Source: Mageeibacillus sp. UBA1257 (lineage in GTDB: Bacteria > Bacillota > Clostridia > UBA1212 > UBA1257). From it: a stretch of 5,427 nt of DNA. This document shows, one piece after another, positions 1 through 4,554 of this stretch (the stretch's first letter is position 1; every line of letters starts with the position of its first letter). Both the position numbers and the translations under genes were made by a program. Below the pieces are notes generated by a model. The model saw nothing but the letters and a program-made list of their open reading frames with translations, was not told the DNA's origin and did not search any database. Location of the stretch: assembly GCA_002308775.1 (NCBI GenBank), contig DBVT01000018.1, positions 645-6,071 on the forward strand. Reading direction: 5' to 3'.

Positions 1-2
1 GT

Positions 3-134
3 CCTGGTTTTGTTTTTCGACAGGATGGTACAAACGAACTGTCGGCACCGTTTTGGTGCATTGATGATTATAAGCCGATTATGATTATAAAGCAAGAGCA
101 AAATGACGATTTGCTCAAAGTCAGAATCTTATGA
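3..134 (+). CDS. C-terminal end of an unrecognised protein, 5' end outside window
   Basis: An open frame enters from the left edge and runs 43 codons to a TGA at 132-134. The visible peptide starts PGFVFRQDGTNELSAPFWCI and ends with a charged stretch before LLKVRIL. It has a normal protein-like composition, and no other frame on this strand stays open over the same bases. I do not recognise the family. The gene converges with the minus-strand gene ending at 121, so the two coding ends overlap by 14 bases, and the candidate terminator of the opposing gene lies inside this tail. Because only the last 43 codons are visible, the frame could be a chance opening; the family and function cannot be stated. 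Confidence 0.4.
   Translation, partial: PGFVFRQDGTNELSAPFWCIDDYKPIMIIKQEQNDDLLKVRIL
96..116 (-). terminator. Candidate intrinsic terminator of the DUF4177-like gene
   Basis: The arms GAGCAAA (96-102) and TTTGCTC (110-116) are perfect inverted repeats around a 7-base loop. Read on the minus strand, the hairpin begins four bases after the TGA of the gene ending at 121 and is followed by a moderately T-rich TTGCTTTATAAT. The T tract is interrupted, so termination may be weak. The same bases would encode EQNDDLL of the opposing plus-strand frame. Confidence 0.45.
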
Positions 135-717
135 ATCTTTCAAGTATCAGGATGTGCTGATCGATCGTCGAATTCGTTCCCGCGGTAAAACCGAGAATGC
201 CGCCGCTCGTCGTATCTTTCCCGATCTCGTTAGAATAGGCCGAAACGAGTCTCCAGCCGTACAGCGCGTACGCATTAAGCATCCTGTTTACTTCTTCGAC
301 TTTCAATGAACCGCCTTCGTCATCATTAAGACTCAGCGTTTTATATTCGTAATAACCTTCCATGCCTTTGCTTCTCAGTTCATTGATGCGGTCTGCATAG
401 CCGATGCGGCTCTTTCTCTTTTCTTCATCCAGGATCTCTTCGATCGCGATATCTCGTTCAAGACAGGAGTTCTTGTTCTCGTTAATTTCTTTCTTTTCAG
501 ACTCTTCCGCGAGCATCTGACGCTTCTTTTCACTGGATGAACTTTCATATTTTACAAGATCGTCAAGCGTCTCAAAGCCTGACGTTTTGAGCCTTGATGA
601 AAGCTCCTCCCTGATCGCAGCCATCTCTTCAACAGAATAAAGCTCTTTTTGATCCTTTTCGATCAATATAAGTTCATCTGTCGTAAAATTTTTCAGCTCT
701 TTAATAAATTCTTCCAT
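121..717 (-). CDS. Hypothetical protein with DUF4177-like C-terminal half
   Basis: This is a 198-residue soluble protein with no signal peptide or membrane segment. Residues 1-118 are highly charged and predicted helical (many E, K, R), including an opening segment FTTDELILIEKDQKELYSVE (11-30) and a likely coiled stretch around 60-105. Residues 121-194 resemble the small DUF4177 fold: a YYEYKTLSL strand, a helix leading to the YGWRLVSAYS motif, a glycine-rich turn (SGGILGFTAGT, 171-181) and a closing HILILER strand. DUF4177 has no established biochemical role. The ATG at 717 is supported by GGAGG (723-727 on the complement) five bases upstream and by a promoter just before it, so the gene is probably transcribed alone. 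The family link rests on motif pattern only and should be treated as probable. Confidence 0.82.
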   Translation of the reverse strand: MEEFIKELKNFTTDELILIEKDQKELYSVEEMAAIREELSSRLKTSGFETLDDLVKYESSSSEKKRQMLAEESEKKEINENKNSCLERDIAIEEILDEEKRKSRIGYADRINELRSKGMEGYYEYKTLSLNDDEGGSLKVEEVNRMLNAYALYGWRLVSAYSNEIGKDTTSGGILGFTAGTNSTIDQHILILERFIRF

Positions 718-734
718 TTCTGCCTCCGTTCGAA

Positions 735-763
735 TTTATATATCAATTATACCATCGTTTCAA
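735..763 (-). promoter_or_regulatory. Sigma-A type promoter of the DUF4177-like gene
   Basis: On the minus strand TTGAAA (758-763, five of six matches to TTGACA) is followed after 17 bases by TATAAA (735-740, five of six matches to TATAAT). This puts transcription start about 10-15 bases before the GGAGG site of the gene starting at 717. The promoter lies in the 55-base gap after the glycosyltransferase stop codon, so the downstream gene need not depend on read-through. Confidence 0.6.
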
Positions 764-772
764 TAATTTATA

Positions 773-1672
773 TTAGGGCTTCTTCTCAACGGCTATCTTT
801 TCGATCTCGTCCTTCACATCGTCAAACCTCTCTTTCTGCAGCTTTCTCAAGTAGTTTCTGTATTCTTTTTCGTTCTTTTTAAATCCGCAAAGAAAGTAAT
901 AATACGTCGCCGTGAGATAGATCCAGACTGAGATGATATGAGAGTTATCCTTGTAACGGTCTTCCTTTTCGTATTTTACAAGCGTCTCAAGGAAGAGCTT
1001 TTTGTTATCGTTAAGGCCGCCTTTTGATATGCTTTTGAAATTCAGGTATTTGTAATAGTACAACCTGTTTTTTATCGAAGCGATACTGATAGCGTTTCTC
1101 TGTATTACGTCGAGGATAAAAAACATATCTTCGCCGTAGTTTATTTCGTTATTGAACGTTATATTTTTGATCAGATCTGTTTCGATAAGCTTATTCCAGA
1201 GCATAAAATGACCTCGTCTGCCCAGAATGAACTCGCCTATCGCCTCATTGCTTTTGTAGATCTTCAAAGATTTTATGTCTGCTTTCCTGTCAAGTTTGCC
1301 TTTAAAAAACGTGAACTCGCAGCATGCTATCCTGCAGCCTGTCTCTTCTATTGCTCTTGCAAGCAGCTGAATATAGTTTTCAGATACTACGTCGTCAGCG
1401 TCCACAAAAATAAAATATTTCGATTCGATCTTGTCGAGCAGATAATTTCTCGCGATCGAAACGCATCCTTCATTTTTCTTGGAATAAACTTTTATTCTGT
1501 CGTCTTTGGCCGCAAGAGATTCAATTATATCAAGACTGTTATCCACGGATCCGTCGTTCAAAACGATGATGTTGATGTTTTGATAAGTCTGTTTCATCAG
1601 CGCTTCCATGCACCTTTTTATATATCTTGCGCCGTTGTATACAGGTATGAGTATGTCGATTTTGTCGTTCAT
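773..1672 (-). CDS. Family 2 glycosyltransferase (GT-A fold)
   Basis: This 299-residue enzyme is predicted to transfer a sugar from a nucleotide-sugar donor to a surface glycan or related acceptor on the cytoplasmic side. The N-terminal GT-A domain shows IPVYNG (9-14), NDGSVDNS (39-46) and the metal- and donor-binding acidic motif DADD (91-94). WNKL (159-162) and GEDMFF (180-185, the usual site of the acidic catalytic residue) follow. The C-terminal 100 residues are rich in Lys, Tyr and Phe, with a hydrophobic patch near 249-264 too ambiguous to call a membrane helix. Donor and acceptor cannot be predicted. The frame stays open upstream to 1843, but that extension would read through the ssrA 3' end, so the ATG at 1672 is chosen although no strong ribosome binding site precedes it. 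The gene looks more AT-rich than the genes to its right and has no glycan-cluster neighbours in this window. Confidence 0.88.
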   Translation of the reverse strand: MNDKIDILIPVYNGARYIKRCMEALMKQTYQNINIIVLNDGSVDNSLDIIESLAAKDDRIKVYSKKNEGCVSIARNYLLDKIESKYFIFVDADDVVSENYIQLLARAIEETGCRIACCEFTFFKGKLDRKADIKSLKIYKSNEAIGEFILGRRGHFMLWNKLIETDLIKNITFNNEINYGEDMFFILDVIQRNAISIASIKNRLYYYKYLNFKSISKGGLNDNKKLFLETLVKYEKEDRYKDNSHIISVWIYLTATYYYFLCGFKKNEKEYRNYLRKLQKERFDDVKDEIEKIAVEKKP

Positions 1673-1711
1673 TTTACTTACTTCATTTCTTTTCGCATAA
1701 TATCTAAATTC

Positions 1712-1738
1712 AAAAACCCCGTTTTTAAACGAGGTTTT
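1712..1738 (-). terminator. Intrinsic terminator of ssrA
   Basis: Read on the minus strand, AAAACCTCGTTT and AAACGGGGTTTT pair over about 10-12 positions (one G-U) around a short A-rich loop, ending in a run of five T. The hairpin starts two bases after the encoded CCA of ssrA, the normal place for an ssrA terminator. It separates ssrA from the glycosyltransferase gene downstream. Confidence 0.85.
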
Positions 1739-1739
1739 C

Positions 1740-2119
1740 TGGTGGAGATGAGGAGAGTCGAACTCCTGTCCGAAACCACTCCTCCGCAAAGTTCTACGGG
1801 CGTAGTACATTGTTTTTATTCCCGCCGAAGAGCCCGAGTGCACACGGTCAGATCAGCAGTAGCTTCATATTGCCGACGACGCGCAAAGCTTTGCGTCATC
1901 CGTTCACGGGGTTGACCTGCACCCCGTAAGGCCCGAGTTACTGACGCCGGTTACCGCAGGCACGGGTGACCTGACGGGCCGACGCAAGCTGATCAAGCAG
2001 CCTGAAGTGCTAAATTATCGTTAGCGTTTAATTTTAAGATTTCCGTTTTTTAAAGAGGCCAACGGAACCTCTGCCCGCCCTTCACAGCAAAATGACCCCG
2101 TCGAAACCGGTACATCCCC
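1740..2119 (-). ncRNA. ssrA: Transfer-messenger RNA (tmRNA)
   Basis: tmRNA enters ribosomes stalled on broken mRNA, with SmpB as partner, and adds a degradation tag to the unfinished protein. The one-piece RNA is 380 nt. Its 5' end GGGGATG (2119-2113) pairs with CATCTCC just before the encoded ACCA (1740-1743), and the third pair is the G-U that marks alanyl-tRNA synthetase substrates. The conserved 5' element TACCGGTTTCGACGGGG follows the acceptor strand. A T arm with stem AGGAG/CTCCT and loop TTCGACT sits at the 3' side. GC-rich segments between the tag frame and the 3' half (about 1840-1985) are consistent with the usual pseudoknots, which I did not fold. A consensus promoter lies upstream and an intrinsic terminator directly downstream. 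Confidence 0.97.
1993..2025 (-). other. tmRNA proteolysis-tag reading frame (ANDNLALQAA)
   Basis: After the A-rich stretch upstream, a GCT resume codon at 2025-2023 opens a ten-codon frame ANDNLALQAA ending in TGA (1993-1995). The other two frames at this point stop within five codons. The start (AND) and the final AA agree with known tags, and the length is usual. The third residue from the end is Gln with Leu before it, where most bacterial tags end ALAA or a close variant. The resume codon is inferred from position and from the pattern of other tags. Confidence 0.85.
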
Positions 2120-2137
2120 ATGAATTTGAACGTACAA

Positions 2138-2166
2138 ATTTTACCATTTGGGGCATATATTGTCAA
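2138..2166 (-). promoter_or_regulatory. Strong promoter of ssrA with extended -10
   Basis: The minus strand carries a perfect TTGACA (2161-2166), a 17-base spacer and TAAAAT (2138-2143), preceded by TGG as an extended -10 element. The mature tmRNA 5' end lies 18 bases beyond the -10, so a leader of about 11 bases would be removed by RNase P, as is usual for tmRNA. Confidence 0.88.
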
Positions 2167-2174
2167 ATAATTCA

Positions 2175-2204
2175 TTGAAGTGCTTTTTGCCGGTGTGATA
2201 CAAT
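2175..2204 (+). promoter_or_regulatory. Promoter of the PHP-domain gene
   Basis: TTGAAG (2175-2180) is followed after 18 bases by TACAAT (2199-2204), which is preceded directly by TGA as an extended -10 (TGn). Predicted transcription start is near 2211, giving a leader of about 20 bases that contains the ribosome binding site AGGTGG (2221-2226). Its -35 lies only eight bases from the -35 of the oppositely directed ssrA promoter. Confidence 0.65.
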
Positions 2205-2230
2205 TGAAAAAAAAAGATCGAGGTGGCAAA

Positions 2231-3169
2231 ATGATCAAGGATAAAAAGTGTTTCATCGATGAAGGAAGATTTTACAAAGGCAATACGCATACTCATACGA
2301 AAAATTCTGACGGACAGGCGACTTATGACGATAGAATAAGGGACTATATCGCGAACGGTTACGACTTCCTCGTTCTGGCCGATCACGAGTACTACAGCAT
2401 ATATACGGAATATAATTCCGATACTTTCCTCTTTGTTCCCGGTATGGAATTTGAATGCGGTTCAAAGCCTGAGGAATCTGCGCTCGGATATCATACGACT
2501 TGTTTTGCATATCCGAATAAAAATACTATCCCCGAAGGAAGGATCGTTTGGCCCGAGGGAACAACTATCGACGACCAGATGAAATACGTCCTCGGTTCTA
2601 ACAACTACTGCATCGCCGCTCATCCGTACTGGCTCGGAATGAGATATGATACTCTTATCGATCAATTCAAAAGAGGCTGCATCGGAATGGAAATATTCAA
2701 TTCGATCTGTCATTTCGGATGGAGCACCGGTTTTTCGGAAGGATATCTCGATTACGCGATCATGAAGGGATACTACCCTCTCATTTTCGCCGCGGACGAC
2801 TACCACGGACCGGCATTTTCAGATGTGAAGGATCATTTTACAGGATATATCAAAGTCAAAGCAAAAGAGCTGACTTACGATTCGATCATCGATTCGATCC
2901 TTAAAGGCAGCTTCTTCGCGTCATACGCGGGACCTGACATTCACAATTTCGAGATCAAAGACGGAACTGTGATCGTCGACTGCGATCCGTGCTTTATGGT
3001 CGGTCTTCGCTCTCCCCAGACTTTCGGCGGAAAAGTCATGTCGTTCAAGAATGATGTCACACACGCGGAATTCAAGCTCGGCGGTCACGAAAAATGCGTA
3101 AGAGTCGTAGTTGACGACGGTAAAGGACATATGTCCTGGTCGCAGATACTCACAGTCGAAAACGTTTAA
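2231..3169 (+). CDS. PHP-domain metallohydrolase, CehA/McbA-like
   Basis: This 312-residue cytoplasmic protein has the polymerase-and-histidinol-phosphatase fold, whose members hydrolyse phosphoesters or related bonds with two or three bound metals. Motifs in order: HTH (20-22) in KGNTHTHTKNSDG, LADHE with D51 and H52, PGMEFE with E73, H88 in GYHTT, AHPYW with H131, EIFN (154-157) and AADDYHG with D190 and H192. These cover the expected metal ligands, so the site looks intact. Residues about 225-312 form a beta-rich tail beginning SFFASYAGPDIHNFEI and ending in a SWSQILTV strand, a pattern seen in stand-alone PHP proteins of Firmicutes. The substrate is unknown. The ATG at 2231 is preferred because AGGTGG (2221-2226) precedes it. 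A start at 2180 in the same frame would lie at the -35 of the predicted promoter, upstream of its transcription start, and would add a low-quality, lysine-rich leader. The gene has its own promoter and seems monocistronic. Confidence 0.9.
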   Translation: MIKDKKCFIDEGRFYKGNTHTHTKNSDGQATYDDRIRDYIANGYDFLVLADHEYYSIYTEYNSDTFLFVPGMEFECGSKPEESALGYHTTCFAYPNKNTIPEGRIVWPEGTTIDDQMKYVLGSNNYCIAAHPYWLGMRYDTLIDQFKRGCIGMEIFNSICHFGWSTGFSEGYLDYAIMKGYYPLIFAADDYHGPAFSDVKDHFTGYIKVKAKELTYDSIIDSILKGSFFASYAGPDIHNFEIKDGTVIVDCDPCFMVGLRSPQTFGGKVMSFKNDVTHAEFKLGGHEKCVRVVVDDGKGHMSWSQILTVENV

Positions 3170-3183
3170 AATAATCAGAAAAC

Positions 3184-3255
3184 AAAAAACTGCTGCCCTA
3201 TAATTATCGTAAGTTCTCTTGGTCTACAGAGCAGCAGTATTATTTTATTATATTA
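3184..3255. terminator. Bidirectional terminator-like hairpin between convergent genes
   Basis: ACTGCTGC (3189-3196) and GCAGCAGT (3231-3238) are perfect 8-base inverted repeats enclosing 34 bases, which may add a small inner TCT/AGA helix. On the minus strand the stem is followed by TTTTTTG and then more T, a good terminator for the dehydrogenase-dehydratase operon. On the plus strand it is followed by TATTATTTTATT, a usable if interrupted tract for the PHP gene that ends 20 bases earlier. The large loop is unusual for an intrinsic terminator. Confidence 0.65.
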
Positions 3256-3396
3256 TGATTCGCAGAATCGATTTTGAGGCCTCCAAGAGCCCATTCGCGG
3301 CGTTCTGATACATTTTTGAGATAATTTTACGTCAAAACGCATCACGCTCTGTTCGGCCTTCGAGAGGCTTTTATGAACGCGCGATTTCCTGATCAC
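3253..3396 (-). CDS. Possible small basic protein, 47 aa; may be non-coding
   Basis: A GTG at 3396-3394 overlaps the TGA of the enolase-family gene (GTGA overlap) and opens 47 codons to a TAA at 3253-3255. AGGAG lies three bases before the GTG, inside the end of the upstream gene, so translational coupling is possible. The product would be strongly basic (about eleven Lys/Arg plus one His, few acidic residues), with no domain I recognise. It ends RPQNRFCES. The same bases are self-complementary and sit in a convergent intergenic spacer, so a repeat or RNA element with a fortuitous open frame is at least as likely. Confidence 0.2.
   Translation of the reverse strand: MIRKSRVHKSLSKAEQSVMRFDVKLSQKCIRTPRMGSWRPQNRFCES
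3276..3372 (+). other. Self-complementary intergenic segment of unknown role
   Basis: Three nested helices can form: 3276-3281 with 3355-3360, 3286-3290 with 3346-3350, and 3300-3304 with 3336-3340 (extendable to 3306-3308 with 3332-3334 across one mismatch). The first two are separated by a symmetric four-by-four internal loop. G-U pairs at 3276/3360 and 3309/3331 become mismatches on the opposite strand, which slightly favours a plus-strand RNA. The 3' strand of the outer helix also overlaps a short alternative hairpin, GCCT (3356-3359) with AGGC (3365-3368), followed by TTTT. No known RNA family is recognised. Confidence 0.3.
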
Positions 3397-4517
3397 TTTC
3401 TCCTGTATTTGTTGAGGATCTCTTCGTTTAATTCAACGCCTATTCCCGGTATGTCCGGAATAGTTACGTTACCGTCTTTATCAAGAGTAAAATGATGACG
3501 GACGAGATTCTTTGAAAGAACAGTCTCCTGAGCGCAGTATTCAAGCATATCGGCGTTCGGGATCGATGCGATCAGCTGCAGCGTAGCTCCCATAAGAATG
3601 CCTGTTTTGAATGCGTGAGGAATGAGTTTCTTTCCGCGAAGCTGCGCCATATCCGCGATCTTCTTTGCCATCGTGATACCTCCGCAGCGGCTCATATCGG
3701 GCTGAACTATGTCAACTTTTCCGTTGTCGAGCATATCCTGGAATTCATACATCGTTCCGAATTCCTCGCCTGACGCGAGAGCTATATTGATATTATCGGC
3801 AAGTCTTCCGAAATCAGGCGTGCGATCAGGTGCGAAAGGTTCTTCAAGCCAGTACAGTTTTTGCTTTTCATACTCTTTAGATACTCTGAGAGCGTATTTG
3901 TAATCCGTCCAGCGCATTCCGATATCTATCATCAGCCTGTTGTCATCTCCAACTGCTTTGCGGCAGTATTCTACGAGTTTGACGTCCTTTTCTTCGCTTT
4001 CACCGAGAGCGCCCCATCCGAATTTGAATCCGTGGTAGTTGCAGTCGGACTTGTGATGCGCGACGAGCTCGTCTATTTCCTTCTTCGTTCCCGGCATAAG
4101 AACTGAACAATAAGCAGGTATTTTTTCTCTGAATCTTCCTCCGATGAGTTTGGATACGGAAACACCGAGCTTTTTACCCGTGATATCCCAAAGGGCAATA
4201 TCGATACCGCTCATCGCGTGTATACCAACGCTTCTCCTCGAATAGTAATAACTGTAATGATACATCTTATACCAAAGATATTCGATATTCGTCGGATCTT
4301 CACCTATAAGTATCTCCCTAAGTCCTCTGCACTGATCATGCGACGCGGGCGTTTCAACTATCGCTTTGACTACTTCCGGAGAGCTGTCAACTTCTCCGAT
4401 ACCTGTTATTCCCTCATCCGTATGAACGAGTATGACAGCCGTGTCCTGACTGCCGTCGCCGATCATTTTTACTACGTCCTGTCTTACGATTACTACTTCA
4501 ACATCTGTGATCTTCAT
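3393..4517 (-). CDS. Enolase-superfamily acid-sugar dehydratase (mandelate racemase group)
   Basis: This 374-residue protein matches the usual length of mandelate racemase/muconate lactonizing enzymes. Residues 1-125 form the capping domain, with IDIALWDITGKKLG at 105-118, and the rest is a TIM-type barrel. Metal ligands are D198 (LMIDIG), E225 or E226 (WLEEPF) and E251 (SGEE). The catalytic Asp-His pair is D274 (VQPDMS) and H301 (IPHAF), 27 residues apart as in mandelate racemase, and E326 (LEYC) matches the late-strand acid. At the second barrel strand the sequence is GFKFGWG, with a single lysine (K165) instead of the common KxK. Such enzymes remove the proton alpha to a carboxylate, and most in this group dehydrate aldonic acids to 2-keto-3-deoxy acids. 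AAAGGAG six bases before the ATG supports the start. It follows a zinc dehydrogenase gene in the same operon, which favours a sugar-acid role; the exact substrate is not predictable. Confidence 0.9.
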   Translation of the reverse strand: MKITDVEVVIVRQDVVKMIGDGSQDTAVILVHTDEGITGIGEVDSSPEVVKAIVETPASHDQCRGLREILIGEDPTNIEYLWYKMYHYSYYYSRRSVGIHAMSGIDIALWDITGKKLGVSVSKLIGGRFREKIPAYCSVLMPGTKKEIDELVAHHKSDCNYHGFKFGWGALGESEEKDVKLVEYCRKAVGDDNRLMIDIGMRWTDYKYALRVSKEYEKQKLYWLEEPFAPDRTPDFGRLADNINIALASGEEFGTMYEFQDMLDNGKVDIVQPDMSRCGGITMAKKIADMAQLRGKKLIPHAFKTGILMGATLQLIASIPNADMLEYCAQETVLSKNLVRHHFTLDKDGNVTIPDIPGIGVELNEEILNKYRRK

Positions 4518-4523
4518 AATTTT

Positions 4524-4530
4524 CTCCTTT
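4524..4530 (-). promoter_or_regulatory. Ribosome binding site of the dehydratase gene
   Basis: AAAGGAG on the minus strand lies six bases before the ATG at 4517, within the 37-base gap after the dehydrogenase stop codon. No promoter or terminator is visible in that gap, supporting one transcript for both genes. Confidence 0.8.
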
Positions 4531-4554
4531 ATATTTTCGTGTAAATTTTGGTTG

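Noticed and set aside
45..59. Hairpin GCACC-GTTTT-GGTGC as a terminator
   Set aside because: Only five pairs, no T tract on either strand, and it lies within the plus-strand coding tail.
1673..1711. Promoter for the glycosyltransferase based on TATTAT after the ssrA terminator
   Set aside because: A -10-like TATTAT exists, but no acceptable -35 lies at the right distance; read-through from ssrA cannot be excluded.
1673..1843. N-terminal extension of the glycosyltransferase frame up to 1843
   Set aside because: It reads through the ssrA 3' end and terminator; the conserved GT2 N-terminus begins just after the ATG at 1672.
1208..1915. Long plus-strand open frame antisense to the glycosyltransferase and ssrA
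   Set aside because: It is the mirror of a recognised gene and a structural RNA; no plausible domain is present.
2050..2256. Minus-strand open frame of 68 codons
   Set aside because: It covers the ssrA promoter and 5' part of tmRNA and has no protein-like features.
3257..3269. GATTC-GCA-GAATC inverted repeat as an operator
   Set aside because: Five-base arms near a gene end with no adjacent promoter; could arise by chance.
3255..3308. Plus-strand 17-codon frame starting ATG ATT CGC
   Set aside because: No ribosome binding site precedes it and it follows directly after a terminator-like T tract.
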